From the NCBI RefSeq assembly GCF_000257645.1, contig NZ_AJHJ01000001.1, forward strand, positions 310,001 through 374,000: a DNA stretch of 64,000 bases, written 5' to 3'. This stretch comes from Serratia sp. M24T3. GTDB lineage: Bacteria > Pseudomonadota > Gammaproteobacteria > Enterobacterales > Enterobacteriaceae. Below the pieces are notes generated by a model. It was not told the DNA's origin and searched no databases. It saw nothing but the letters and a program-made list of their open reading frames with translations. Made by a program: the position numbers and the translations under genes. This document shows positions 1 to 9,585 of this stretch, piece after piece (within the stretch, counting starts at the first letter, position 1; every line of letters begins with the position of its first letter).

Positions 1-94
1 GACCATCAGTCCAGCAAACCTACCCCTTCGAATAGCCATTGCCGGCACTATAAAGTTTCGGGAAAAAAACTTTGTTGTAACGTGGGGTCGCAAG
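1..94 (-). promoter_or_regulatory. 5' leader of rplM (ribosomal protein L13)
   Basis: Read on the minus strand, this stretch follows a consensus -10 box and runs off the window before a coding region. It closely resembles the E. coli rplM-rpsI leader as I remember it, and zapE is the usual upstream neighbour of rplM. A hairpin with arms AAAGTTT (67-73 in reverse) and AAACTTT (52-58) lies near its start. L13 represses its own operon through this leader in E. coli; that the same control works here is inferred from similarity and position. The rplM coding region is not in the window. Confidence 0.7.
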
Positions 95-123
95 ATTATA
101 GAGAAGTCCCCAGCAAAAATCGA
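95..123 (-). promoter_or_regulatory. sigma-70 promoter of the rplM-rpsI operon
   Basis: The reverse strand has a perfect TATAAT at 95-100. A weak -35 (TCGATT, 118-123) lies 17 bp upstream. A GC-rich stretch (GCGACCCC) follows the -10 box, as in growth-rate and stringently controlled ribosomal promoters. It lies 107 bp beyond the stop codon of zapE and points the same way. Confidence 0.75.
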
Positions 124-206
124 ACCCTTTTTTGGAAAAAAGTGAAGTTTTTTGCTTTCTCCATTGTATCGAAGATGAACATTTATTGCGCACTATTTCG
201 CCAGCC

Positions 207-1337
207 TCAAGGGAGATGCTCGCGAGCAAGATATTCTTCACTTTGCATTTCCTGCAAACGTGACAAACAGCGCTGATATTCAAACTTCAGACGCTCGCCA
301 CGATAAATCTCGTACATTGGCATTTCTGCTGAAACCACCAGCTTGACGTGACGTTCGTAAAACTCGTCCACCAGCGCCAGGAAGCGACGTGCGGCATTTT
401 CCTGATCGGCGTTCATCACCGGCACATTATGCAATATCACGCTGTGATAGAGCTTTGAAAGGGCAATGTAGTCGAGCTGGCTGCGCGCTTCTTCACACAA
501 GGTATGGAAATCAACCGCGAGTACGCCATCCGCAGAGGAAATAGCCTTGAGAGGGCGATGATTAACCTGCAAAACGGCTGGTTCACCAGATTTACCCGCC
601 AGCTTGCCAAACATCTGCTGCATCGATGCTGCAAGATCATTCAACGTCTGACCTGCTTGCGGTGTCAGCCAAAGATTGGCCTGGGTCAGCGTCCGCAGCC
701 GATAGTCGATGCCGGCATCGACATTCATCACATCACAGAACTCATTAATCAGCGCGATGGCAGGCAGGAAGCGCGCTCGTTGCAGCCCATTGCGATAAAG
801 ATTATCCGGTGGGATGTTAGAGGTTGCGACCAACGTGATCCCCCGGGCGAACAACGCCTGCAAAAGCGTAGCCAGCAGCATCGCGTCGGTAATATCCGAA
901 ACAAAGAATTCGTCGAAGCACAGCACGTCCGTTTCCTGTTTGAAACGGTCGGCAATCAGTTCCAGCGGATCCGAATGGCCTTGCAGCTCGGTCAGCTCCT
1001 CATGCACACGCAGCATAAAGCGGTGAAAGTGTAACCGCATTTTACGATCGCCCGGCAAGCTATGGAAAAACATGTCCATCAGCCAGGTTTTACCGCGCCC
1101 CACTCCGCCCCACATGTAGAGACCCTGCACCGGGCGAATCGTCGCCTTGGCCGAATTCTTTTTAAATAACTTACCTAACCAGCCGCTGCTTTCGGGCAAT
1201 TCTGCTGGTTTTTTCGCTACCAATTCCTGATAAATGGCGTCAAGACGAGTCACAGCCTGCTTTTGTACAGCATCCGGCTGGAACTCTCCGGCATCAAGTG
1301 CAGTCTGATAAGAGGTAAGCGGTGTTTTTGATTGCAT
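207..1337 (-). CDS. zapE: cell division protein ZapE (AFG1-family AAA+ ATPase)
   Basis: The product is an ATPase that binds FtsZ at the constricting septum and is needed under some stress or low-oxygen conditions in E. coli. It has a Walker A GGVGRGKT at about residues 77-84, a Walker B ending in FDE (about 141-143), and the conserved stretch around FVSDITDAM. At 376 aa it matches the family length (375 in E. coli). The open frame extends upstream to 1481, but the ATG at 1337 was chosen because it gives MQSKTPLTSY, aligning with the E. coli start, and has AGGGACG just upstream. The upstream extension looks non-coding. zapG is divergent and rplM lies downstream, as in E. coli. Confidence 0.96.
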   Translation of the reverse strand: MQSKTPLTSYQTALDAGEFQPDAVQKQAVTRLDAIYQELVAKKPAELPESSGWLGKLFKKNSAKATIRPVQGLYMWGGVGRGKTWLMDMFFHSLPGDRKMRLHFHRFMLRVHEELTELQGHSDPLELIADRFKQETDVLCFDEFFVSDITDAMLLATLLQALFARGITLVATSNIPPDNLYRNGLQRARFLPAIALINEFCDVMNVDAGIDYRLRTLTQANLWLTPQAGQTLNDLAASMQQMFGKLAGKSGEPAVLQVNHRPLKAISSADGVLAVDFHTLCEEARSQLDYIALSKLYHSVILHNVPVMNADQENAARRFLALVDEFYERHVKLVVSAEMPMYEIYRGERLKFEYQRCLSRLQEMQSEEYLAREHLP

Positions 1338-1627
1338 GATATTGAACGTCCCTGAGAAAATATTTTCAGTTATTCGTGGCGATGTTTTCATGACGTTTAA
1401 CACAGATTTTTCCACTATTTCGCCGCTTTTGCTGCACTTGGCACATCTGAAGCCACACCGAGCCGCTGCGAAAGTTACCACAGGATTCCACTAACCCAAG
1501 GTTAACGGTTATAGTGGTTATCTGTTTGACGTAAAGCTTGCCATGTAAAAGTTTTGTTTAAAAAGATTGGTAAGAAAGTTACGCCAAAAAGCCCTACAGG
1601 ACAATGTTGTCAATAATAGGAGTTATT

Positions 1628-2032
1628 ATGACTTGGGAGTACGCGCTCATTGGATTAGTGGTCGGTATCGTCATTGGGGCGGTAGCGATGCGCTTTGGCA
1701 ATCGTAAATTACGCGATCAGCAAGTGATGCAAAACGAGATCGACAAGAGCAAGGCCGAGCTTGAAGAGTACCGCCAGGAGTTGGTGGGGCACTTTGCTCG
1801 CAGCGCCGAGCTGCTTGATAATATGGCGACAGACTATCGTCAGCTTTACCAGCACATGGCGAAAAGTTCCAACAACCTGTTACCAGACCAGCCTGTGCAG
1901 GACAATCCGTTCAACTATCGCCTGACCGGCTCTGAGGCCGATAACGACCAGGCTCCGGTTGAAATGCCTCGCGACTACTCCGACGGTGCTTCAGGCCTGC
2001 TGCGTACTGGCGATCGCCCAATCCGCAAATAA
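1628..2032 (+). CDS. zapG: cell division / envelope protein ZapG (YhcB, DUF1043)
   Basis: This 134-aa inner-membrane protein has one N-terminal transmembrane helix (about residues 5-22) and a long charged helical stretch (about 30-75) likely to form a coiled coil. A tail contains MPRDYSDGASGLLRTG, nearly identical to E. coli YhcB. YhcB/ZapG interacts with divisome and elongasome proteins and coordinates envelope synthesis with division. The frame opens at 1604, but the ATG at 1628 gives MTWEYALIGLV, the conserved start, and follows an AGGAG at 1618-1622. It is divergent from zapE and ends at a strong terminator. Confidence 0.95.
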   Translation: MTWEYALIGLVVGIVIGAVAMRFGNRKLRDQQVMQNEIDKSKAELEEYRQELVGHFARSAELLDNMATDYRQLYQHMAKSSNNLLPDQPVQDNPFNYRLTGSEADNDQAPVEMPRDYSDGASGLLRTGDRPIRK

Positions 2033-2041
2033 GTAGCATCA

Positions 2042-2071
2042 AGCCAGTGGCCTCAGTCACTGGCTCTTTTT
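2042..2071 (+). terminator. Rho-independent terminator after zapG
   Basis: A perfect 8-bp stem, AGCCAGTG (2042-2049) with CACTGGCT (2058-2065), is followed by C and five T. It separates zapG from degQ. Confidence 0.88.
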
Positions 2072-2086
2072 GGCACGTCATCTGCA
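2071..2086 (+). promoter_or_regulatory. sigma-54-like promoter motif upstream of degQ
   Basis: TGGCACG-N4-CTGCA has the invariant GG (2072-2073) and GC (2084-2085) at the sigma-54 -24/-12 spacing, with one mismatch to the usual TTGCA. It lies 24 bp before the degQ ATG. Transcription from it would begin inside the ribosome-binding site near 2097, which speaks against it being the main promoter. Functional use is unproven. Confidence 0.3.
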
Positions 2087-2109
2087 GTAATTCTCGGAGA
2101 GTGATCCAA

Positions 2110-3474
2110 ATGAAAAAATCATTTCTACTCAGTGCACTGGCTATCAGCCTTGGATTAAGCCTCTCTTCTTTTCAGATAGCTAACGCTGCCCTGCCCGTTG
2201 CCGTTGAGGGACAAACTCTGCCCAGCCTGGCCCCAATGCTGCAAAAAGTGCTGCCGGGAGTGGTCAGCGTGCAAGTATCTGGTACCCAGCCGCCGAGCGA
2301 TCAGGTACCACCACAGTTTAAATTCTTCTTTGGCCCGGATGCCCCCGCTCAGCAGCAGGGCGGCCAGAAATTTGAAGGCTTGGGATCGGGCGTGATTATC
2401 GACGCCGCCAAGGGCTATGTGCTGACCAATAATCACGTCGTCAGCAACGCCGACAAAATTACCGTACAAATTAATGATGGCCGTGAGTATGACGCCAAGT
2501 TGATTGGCAAAGATGACCAGTCCGACATCGCCATCATTCAGCTGAAAGACGCTAAAAACCTGACTCAAATCCCGATGGCAGACTCGGATAAACTGCGCGT
2601 TGGTGACTTCGCCGTGGCCGTTGGTAATCCTTTCGGATTGGGGCAAACCGTAACCTCTGGCATTATTTCTGCGCTGGGCCGCAGCGGTTTGAATCTCGAA
2701 GGTCTGGAAAACTTTATTCAGACCGATGCTTCAATTAACCGCGGCAACTCGGGTGGCGCGCTGCTTAACCTCAACGGCGAGCTGATTGGCATCAATACCG
2801 CCATCCTTTCATCTCAAGGTGGCAGCATGGGGATTGGCTTTGCTATCCCTATCAACATGGCCAAGAATCTCAGCAAGCAGCTGATTGAGTCTGGTCAGGT
2901 GAAGCGCGGTCTGCTGGGTATCCGCGGTAGCGAGATGACCTCGGATCTGGCCAAGGCATTCAAGCTCGACAGCCAGCGCGGTGCGTTCGTCAATGAAGTG
3001 TTACCAGATTCTGGCGCTGCCAAAGCCGGAATTAAATCCGGTGATGTGGTGGTGACTCTCGACGGCCAGGCTCTGAGCAGCTTTGCCGAGCTGCGCGCAA
3101 AAGTAGGATCCCTCGGCCCGGGTGCTGTTGTGAAGTTGGGTGTTCTGCGCGACGGCAAAGCAATGGACGTCAACGTTACCTTGGGCGCAAGTCCTGAAGT
3201 TGTCGTGGAGTTGGCAAAAATCAATCCGGCGCTGACCGGTGCTACGCTAAGCAATGTTGATAGCAAAACGGGCAAAGGCGTGCAGGTTGATGATGTCGTC
3301 AAAGGTTCACCGGCGGATCAGGTTGGATTCCAGGCGGGTGACGTCATTGTGGCGGTCAATCGTGGACCAATCGACAACCTCGATGCTTTCCGTAAAGTTC
3401 TGGAAAGCAAACCGGACCTCATCGCCATTAGCGTGATGCGTAAAGGCCAGAGCATTTATTTGTTGATGCCGTAA
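2110..3474 (+). CDS. degQ: periplasmic serine endoprotease DegQ
   Basis: This HtrA-family protease/chaperone degrades or refolds misfolded envelope proteins. Its 454 aa match E. coli DegQ. A signal peptide ends at ANA-A (about residue 27). The catalytic triad is H109 (NNHVV), D139 (SDIAI) and S214 (GNSGGA). PDZ1 begins near residue 285 and PDZ2 near 385. The long Gln-rich LA loop (about 75-88) is present. The ATG at 2110 was preferred to an upstream frame opening at 2047 because it begins the signal peptide and follows CGGAGAG. degS lies 82 bp downstream. Confidence 0.96.
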   Translation: MKKSFLLSALAISLGLSLSSFQIANAALPVAVEGQTLPSLAPMLQKVLPGVVSVQVSGTQPPSDQVPPQFKFFFGPDAPAQQQGGQKFEGLGSGVIIDAAKGYVLTNNHVVSNADKITVQINDGREYDAKLIGKDDQSDIAIIQLKDAKNLTQIPMADSDKLRVGDFAVAVGNPFGLGQTVTSGIISALGRSGLNLEGLENFIQTDASINRGNSGGALLNLNGELIGINTAILSSQGGSMGIGFAIPINMAKNLSKQLIESGQVKRGLLGIRGSEMTSDLAKAFKLDSQRGAFVNEVLPDSGAAKAGIKSGDVVVTLDGQALSSFAELRAKVGSLGPGAVVKLGVLRDGKAMDVNVTLGASPEVVVELAKINPALTGATLSNVDSKTGKGVQVDDVVKGSPADQVGFQAGDVIVAVNRGPIDNLDAFRKVLESKPDLIAISVMRKGQSIYLLMP

Positions 3475-3479
3475 CATAA

Positions 3480-3507
3480 TTTGGGCGTAGTGTAGACTAC
3501 GCCCAAA
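3480..3507. other. perfect 11-bp inverted repeat between degQ and degS
   Basis: TTTGGGCGTAG (3480-3490) pairs perfectly with CTACGCCCAAA (3497-3507) around a 6-nt loop. No T-run follows on either strand, so it is a strong RNA hairpin but not a canonical intrinsic terminator. It could stabilise the degQ 3' end or limit read-through into degS. Confidence 0.6.
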
Positions 3508-3556
3508 CACTTCATGCTATCCTTCAAGTACATTTTCTTACGACCCCAAAAACCTC

Positions 3557-4624
3557 ATGTTTGTTAAGCTATTGCGATCCGCACTCATCGGTCTTATTGT
3601 TGCCGCCATTTTGCTGGCCGTCGTGCCAAAGCTGCGTAAAACCATCGTAGAACCGATGTTTGAGCATGATTTTAGCCATCATAGTGAACAGCCTGCCAGT
3701 TATAACGAGGGGGTTCGCCTTGCTGCGCCTGCGGTAGTCAACGTTTATAACCGTAACATGGGCGATTCCACGCAAAATCAGTTACAGATACGTACTCTGG
3801 GTTCAGGCGTTATCATGAACGATAAAGGGTACATACTGACTAACAAACACGTGATCAATAACGCCGACCAAATCATTGTCGCCCTGCAGGATGGCCGCGT
3901 TTTCGATGCACTTCTGGTCGGTTCGGATAGCCTGACTGATTTGGCAGTACTGAAAATTGATGCCACCAATCTACCAGTGATCCCGATTAACGCCAAACGC
4001 ATGCCTCGCGTCGGTGACGTGGTGATGGCAATTGGTAACCCTTTCAATATCGGGCAAACTGTGACGCAGGGCATTATCAGCGCCACGGGTAGAATTGGCC
4101 TTAGCCCTTCTGGCCGTCAGAATTTCTTGCAGACTGATGCAGCCATTAACCAGGGCAACTCTGGCGGTGCGCTGGTGAACTCTCTTGGCGAGCTGATGGG
4201 TATCAACACCCTGTCGTTTGATCAAAATAAAGATGGTCCAGCGCCAGAAGGCATCGGATTTGCCATCCCGACCGCATTGGCAACCAAAGTCATGGACAAG
4301 CTGATCCGCGATGGTCGCGTTATTCGCGGCTATATCGGTATTACTGGGCGTGAAGCTTCTCCCCTGCATGGCCCGACTGCCAATGTCGATCATTTACAGG
4401 GTATTGTGGTGAATGAAGTTACACCAAATGGCCCAGCGGCCAACGCCGGTATCCAGGTACAAGACGTCATTGTCAGCGTCAATAATCGACCAGCCATTTC
4501 GGCGATTGAAACCATGGACCAGGTAGCCGAGATCCGCCCGGGCGCGGTGATCCCGGTGGTAATAAACCGCAACGGCAAGCAAATCACCCTACAGGTTACT
4601 ATCCAGGAATATCCGGAGCACTAA
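3557..4624 (+). CDS. degS: inner-membrane site-1 protease DegS
   Basis: DegS senses misfolded outer-membrane porins through its PDZ domain and makes the first cut in the anti-sigma factor RseA, releasing sigma-E. The 355-aa protein has an N-terminal membrane anchor (about residues 5-23). The trypsin-like domain carries H98 (TNKHV), D128 (LTDLA) and S202 (GNSGGA). A single PDZ domain follows from about 260 to 350. The start MFVKLLRS is the same as in E. coli. The juxtamembrane linker (about 30-50) is His/Glu-rich and diverges from E. coli. Confidence 0.96.
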   Translation: MFVKLLRSALIGLIVAAILLAVVPKLRKTIVEPMFEHDFSHHSEQPASYNEGVRLAAPAVVNVYNRNMGDSTQNQLQIRTLGSGVIMNDKGYILTNKHVINNADQIIVALQDGRVFDALLVGSDSLTDLAVLKIDATNLPVIPINAKRMPRVGDVVMAIGNPFNIGQTVTQGIISATGRIGLSPSGRQNFLQTDAAINQGNSGGALVNSLGELMGINTLSFDQNKDGPAPEGIGFAIPTALATKVMDKLIRDGRVIRGYIGITGREASPLHGPTANVDHLQGIVVNEVTPNGPAANAGIQVQDVIVSVNNRPAISAIETMDQVAEIRPGAVIPVVINRNGKQITLQVTIQEYPEH

Positions 4625-4653
4625 ACCGCCGATATTCTCAGATAAAAGCCATT

Positions 4654-4688
4654 AAAAAGCCGGCAAGAGGAAACTCTTCCGGCTTTTT
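4654..4688. terminator. bidirectional terminator between degS and the NCS1 permease gene
   Basis: AAAAAGCCGG (4654-4663) pairs with CCGGCTTTTT (4679-4688), with an inner AAGAG/CTCTT stem. T-runs are present in both directions. It overlaps the stop codon of the convergent permease gene (4687-4689). The outer ten bases of each arm recur in the murA terminator at 7455-7488. Confidence 0.88.
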
Positions 4689-5961
4689 ACTTTTTAAAGA
4701 AAATACCTATAACCCAGTAAAGGAGGCTCGCTGCTAAAAGCGAATTAAGAGCCGGAATGCCCCAGGACGTTGTAAAACCTACAGCTCCGCCTATGACGCA
4801 GCATACAATCGCCGTCCAACCGATTGTGGGAATGTGTTCATCTTCAGGCAGCTTTCCCTGAAGGCGGCTAGCTTTTAACAATGCCCTACTGGATTTAAGA
4901 AAGTAATAATCGACTATCATCACACCTAACAATGGTGGGAAGACCACACCAAGCAAGGTAAGGAAGTCTATGAATCGGTCTAAAATGCCAGCGACCGAAA
5001 GGCCGGTTCCTATACAGCCGACAGTTAAAATAATTGCAGTGAAGTTAACTTTTCTACCTGTAATCGCAAAAATTGAATTAGCAATGCCGAGTGATGAAGA
5101 ATAGAGATTGATATCGTTAACCCGCAACGTAGAAAACACCACAACCAGAAGGCCTATTCCCCCTGCTGTTTCAGCCATAATGCTCACCACATCGGCGCTT
5201 TTGACAGCCCTCGCCAATAATATCGCCAGACCATTAATTATAAATTCGCCAATAATAATCGAAACAATCGTCATCCAGAAAACATGCCGTCCGCTTTTTG
5301 AATAGCGGCTCATATCCGGCGTAATCAGGCTGGCAACAATGCATCCACCAATAATCATGGTGATGCCTGCAGGCACGGACATGGAAACCCCGGCGGGTAT
5401 TGCGCTAACAAGCTCACTACTTTTGTGCCCGCTTAGAATAAGAATAGAGACCGTTACAATGACAGCAATAAAAAGCGGCACGGCGATCCGTGCGGTAAAC
5501 CTTAGCGCTTTGAAACCAAAGGCGACCAAAATAGTAAGAAACAGGCCGGAGAAAGTCGCAGACCAGGCGAAACCAAATCTGTCGTTTAAGGCGTAATTTA
5601 AACCCTTGGCAAATACTGCATTTTGCACGCCGAACCAGCCTAATAGGCTTACAGCAATCACCAGGCTAACAAACAGTGAACCGACTCGCCCAAAACCACA
5701 CCAGCGTGACAACAAGCTGCTTGAAAGCCCCTCTTTCATTCCTGCATAACCCACTGCGAAGGTCACGATGCCGAAGATAACACTGGCAATAAAGATCGCT
5801 AAAAAAGCATCGGTCAGTGTCATTGAATGGCCGAGTACGGCACCCAACATAAATTGATCTAAAGCAGTCAACATGCCAGCATGAACTAATGTCACACTTA
5901 AAAATGATAGTCTTTCTCCGATAGGCACACGGCTTACTGGATAATTTTCTATTAAACTCAT
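4687..5961 (-). CDS. NCS1-family permease (CodB-like nucleobase transporter)
   Basis: The 424-aa polytopic membrane protein has about 12 hydrophobic segments. Its N-terminal half resembles cytosine permease CodB (a segment around residues 20-45 with LVHAGMLTALDQFMLG, then GYAGMKEGLSSS and LGWFGVQNAVFAKGLNYAL). This identifies the NCS1 (nucleobase:cation symporter-1) superfamily, whose members import cytosine, allantoin, hydantoins or related compounds. The substrate cannot be read from the sequence. No deaminase or hydantoinase gene sits beside it. It is the last gene of a minus-strand group with a LuxR-type regulator (14 bp away) and a GNAT enzyme. The neighbourhood is more AT-rich than the core genes. 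Confidence 0.8.
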   Translation of the reverse strand: MSLIENYPVSRVPIGERLSFLSVTLVHAGMLTALDQFMLGAVLGHSMTLTDAFLAIFIASVIFGIVTFAVGYAGMKEGLSSSLLSRWCGFGRVGSLFVSLVIAVSLLGWFGVQNAVFAKGLNYALNDRFGFAWSATFSGLFLTILVAFGFKALRFTARIAVPLFIAVIVTVSILILSGHKSSELVSAIPAGVSMSVPAGITMIIGGCIVASLITPDMSRYSKSGRHVFWMTIVSIIIGEFIINGLAILLARAVKSADVVSIMAETAGGIGLLVVVFSTLRVNDINLYSSSLGIANSIFAITGRKVNFTAIILTVGCIGTGLSVAGILDRFIDFLTLLGVVFPPLLGVMIVDYYFLKSSRALLKASRLQGKLPEDEHIPTIGWTAIVCCVIGGAVGFTTSWGIPALNSLLAASLLYWVIGIFFKK

Positions 5962-5975
5962 CGTTATCTTATTCC

Positions 5976-6662
5976 CTAAATAAATTGAATACCTTTTGAT
6001 AACAGAGACTCGGGGATATATTTATCTAATCCAAGGCTCCTGCAAAACTCTTTAAGCTGGTGCATAGAGTGAACGTGAGACTTCTGATAAAGGATATTTA
6101 ATCTAGCTTCGATGGTTCTGTGGGAAACATTTAATATCTTTGCCATATCTTTACAGGATAAATTTTGTAATAACAGGAAAATTACATGTAACTCTTTAGT
6201 TTTAAATAACTCAACAGAAGCCTGAGTGGTTAAAATAGATGGCTTTTGTTGATTGATATAAATTAACGGGGAGTGCGTGTGAACTTCCCGCGCATTCCAT
6301 AAAGTCCCAATACATTTATCTGATTGACCAAAAAGCGGGATCTTCTCGCTAATGTAAGGTGCTATGAAGGAGTTTCCATTCCAATAATGCGTTTCTATAA
6401 CTGTAACCCGCCGAAACATTTCTGCCGTGAGCCTGTCATGTTCTTGCAGATCATCTGCAAGCTCGCTCCATTCTGTCGGAAACTCGTTATCAAGCTTTCC
6501 TTCGACGTCAAAAGTGTCTGGAGTATTGGTATAACGAAGCGCTGCCATGTTCATATAAAGATGATTTGAAGTACTATCTTTTATGCCCCAGGGTTCATCC
6601 AAGCGTTCGATCATCGCGATCGTATTTTCAATAACCTGATGATTACTTATCATTTTCGTCAT
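5976..6662 (-). CDS. PAS-like / LuxR-type HTH transcriptional regulator
   Basis: This 228-aa protein has an N-terminal sensor region (about residues 8-130) with PAS-like features (an asparagine/tyrosine-rich LYMNMAALRYTN segment and a 'fold-back' sheet region). The C-terminal helix-turn-helix (about 150-210) contains LSCKDMAKILNVSHRTIEARL, typical of LuxR/FixJ domains. It lacks the phospho-acceptor pattern of a response regulator, so it probably binds a ligand directly. The first ATG overlaps the end of the GNAT gene by 20 bp; a second ATG three codons later (6653) is equally possible. The overlap implies translational coupling. It likely controls the adjacent permease. Confidence 0.7.
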   Translation of the reverse strand: MTKMISNHQVIENTIAMIERLDEPWGIKDSTSNHLYMNMAALRYTNTPDTFDVEGKLDNEFPTEWSELADDLQEHDRLTAEMFRRVTVIETHYWNGNSFIAPYISEKIPLFGQSDKCIGTLWNAREVHTHSPLIYINQQKPSILTTQASVELFKTKELHVIFLLLQNLSCKDMAKILNVSHRTIEARLNILYQKSHVHSMHQLKEFCRSLGLDKYIPESLLSKGIQFI

Positions 6663-7107
6663 GCCACTGAACTAATAATTCATTTAAATTATCTAAACTC
6701 AATCTTTTAGATAAATAAAATCGAGTATGCTGATGAGCGAACTCTGCCAATTCACCATACTGCCTGAACCCCAAACGTTGATAAAATCCCAGCGCCTGAA
6801 AACTGAAAGTGTCGACATAAGCCATATGGCAGCCTCGACCAATTGCCTCAAGCTGCGCGGTTTGCATAAGCCTTTTTCCTAGCCCCATTTTGCGATTCTC
6901 TTGCGCGACCCAAAGATACTGAATGTCCAGCCCACCCCACCAGGTCCTGGAGAGTAACCCGCCAACTATATCGCCGCTTTCATTTTTCGCTACTACGCGT
7001 AAAGGCTTTATATCGACAGGCGTTACGTGAGAATTATATTCCCACAGGTTATCAATGATAGTTTGCTCTTCTTTAATACTTGATATATCGCTAACGATTA
7101 ATTCCAT
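6643..7107 (-). CDS. GNAT-family N-acetyltransferase
   Basis: The 154-aa protein has the GNAT fold signature. Motif A is at about residues 67-90 (YLWVAQENRKMGLGKRLMQ; the R/QxxGxG/A acetyl-CoA pyrophosphate loop reads RKMGLG). A C-terminal strand/helix has ALGFYQRLGFRQYG, the common 'FYxxxGF' segment. The acceptor substrate is unknown. It is the first gene of the minus-strand trio GNAT-regulator-permease and overlaps the regulator. An inverted repeat lies about 42-66 bp upstream of its start. Confidence 0.75.
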   Translation of the reverse strand: MELIVSDISSIKEEQTIIDNLWEYNSHVTPVDIKPLRVVAKNESGDIVGGLLSRTWWGGLDIQYLWVAQENRKMGLGKRLMQTAQLEAIGRGCHMAYVDTFSFQALGFYQRLGFRQYGELAEFAHQHTRFYLSKRLSLDNLNELLVQWHDENDK

Positions 7108-7454
7108 TTAATTATCCATCCTGATTAGAGTTCATGTAAATCAGCCACCCAATTACCTTATATTGATAATTGGCGATAGCGTAGTAATTACGGTTTATCT
7201 ATTCACTTTGATGCTATAACCTTAAGATTAATTAATCCATACCGATGCCTTCACCAGGGTGATCCAATGCCAGTTAATAGGCAAAGGAAGGTATATTAAG
7301 TTCTGAACGTTAGGCAATGGCATGCCAATTTTTTGAATGTTTATAAAACCCAAGACATTAACATTAGATTATCGTGCAAGCGATATTTTTCTGGCTTATT
7401 ACGCTAAAATAACTATCCATTAATAAGAATTATAATTTGTTAATTAAACATATA
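7108..7454. other. AT-rich intergenic region upstream of the GNAT-LuxR-permease group
   Basis: No coding frame with a credible start is seen. It holds a 7-bp inverted repeat, CCAATTA (7149-7155) and TAATTGG (7167-7173), 42-66 bp upstream of the GNAT ATG, which could be an operator. The rest is low-GC sequence without recognised signals. The murA terminator follows at 7455. Confidence 0.5.
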
Positions 7455-7488
7455 AAAAAGCCGGTAAGGTTTCCCTAGCCGGCTTTTT
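7455..7488 (-). terminator. Rho-independent terminator after murA
   Basis: AAAAAGCCGG (7455-7464) pairs with CCGGCTTTTT (7479-7488), giving a T-run for minus-strand transcripts leaving murA (and also on the plus strand). It is nearly the same hairpin as at 4654-4688. Confidence 0.85.
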
Positions 7489-7529
7489 ATTGATCTTAAA
7501 ACAACAGTTTTAACGGCAAATATTGCAGA

Positions 7530-8822
<1,293 letters not shown>

Positions 8823-8866
8823 TTAGGTATAACAAAATGGCCGGCAGCAACGCTTGCCCGTCACCC

Positions 8867-9121
8867 TTAAAAGCCGTTGAGCTTGCGATCGCGCTGCCAC
8901 TCTTGCGGGGTATAAGCCTTGATAGAGAGTGCGTGGATGCGGTTATCGGCAATGTATTCCATCAGCGGCGCGTATACGGCCTGCTGTTTTTTAACGCGGC
9001 TCATGCCGTCAAACATTGCGCCAACAACGATAGCCTGGAAGTGGCTGCCATCACCGGTTACGTGTGCTTCATCGAGGGCCAGTGCAGCCATCAGCACGTC
9101 TTTAATTTCGTTAGTTTCCAT
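8867..9121 (-). CDS. ibaG: BolA-family protein IbaG
   Basis: This 84-aa BolA-like protein is nearly colinear with E. coli IbaG (YrbA). It includes [18 protein letters not shown] and ending [15 protein letters not shown]. BolA-family proteins partner with monothiol glutaredoxins and bind Fe-S clusters through conserved Cys/His; the invariant His in SHF is present. IbaG is linked to acid stress and envelope homeostasis. It lies between the mla operon terminator and murA. Confidence 0.95.
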   Translation of the reverse strand: METNEIKDVLMAALALDEAHVTGDGSHFQAIVVGAMFDGMSRVKKQQAVYAPLMEYIADNRIHALSIKAYTPQEWQRDRKLNGF

Positions 9122-9199
9122 AAAACCCGTTTAATCTTTAATCGTATGGGAAGTAATAGCCGAACATATTATAGGGATCCGGCCAACTCTTAAACCATC

Positions 9200-9233
9200 A
9201 AAAAGCCCCTGCATGAGAGTTTCAGACAGGGGC
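9200..9233 (-). terminator. Rho-independent terminator of the mla operon
   Basis: On the minus strand, GCCCCTG (9227-9233 reversed) pairs with CAGGGGC (9205-9211 reversed), followed by five T (9200-9204). It lies 50 bp past the mlaB stop codon. Confidence 0.88.
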
Positions 9234-9282
9234 CCTGTTTTGAATAGCGATTTATCGCAGAAAAATTTTCGCAGGGGTATTG

Positions 9283-9585
9283 CTAACCCTCCGATTCGAG
9301 AGGAATTATCCCCTGCAAATTGTATAACTCGACCAATGTACGTAAACGATCGGTGATACCAGAAATCTGCAATTCAACACCGTGCTTGCCCGCCAGATCG
9401 CGCAGGTGCACCAGCAGCGCCAGACCTGATGAGTCAACGCGCTCAAGCTGAGCCACATCAATGCAGGTAACGCCTTTAAGCAGACTTTCTCGCTGCTCCC
9501 AAAGAGGAAGCAGCGTTTCTCGGTCCAGGCAGCCACTGAGGATCAGGCATTGCTGCAATGATTCAAAGTGCAGTCCGTTAATCAT
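9283..9585 (-). CDS. mlaB: MlaB, STAS-domain subunit of the MlaFEDB phospholipid transporter
   Basis: The 100-aa single STAS domain protein has the characteristic [12 protein letters not shown] loop (about residues 50-61). MlaB binds the ATPase MlaF and is needed for assembly and activity of the inner-membrane complex that moves phospholipids between outer and inner membranes. The ATG overlaps the mlaC stop codon by 4 bp (ATGA), indicating coupled translation. Last gene of mlaFEDCB. Confidence 0.94.
   Translation of the reverse strand: MINGLHFESLQQCLILSGCLDRETLLPLWEQRESLLKGVTCIDVAQLERVDSSGLALLVHLRDLAGKHGVELQISGITDRLRTLVELYNLQGIIPLESEG

Noticed and set aside
1338-1481. Longer zapE reading frame starting at 1481
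   Set aside because: The extra 48 residues have no counterpart in ZapE and no ribosome-binding site at the early start; the ATG at 1337 aligns with E. coli.
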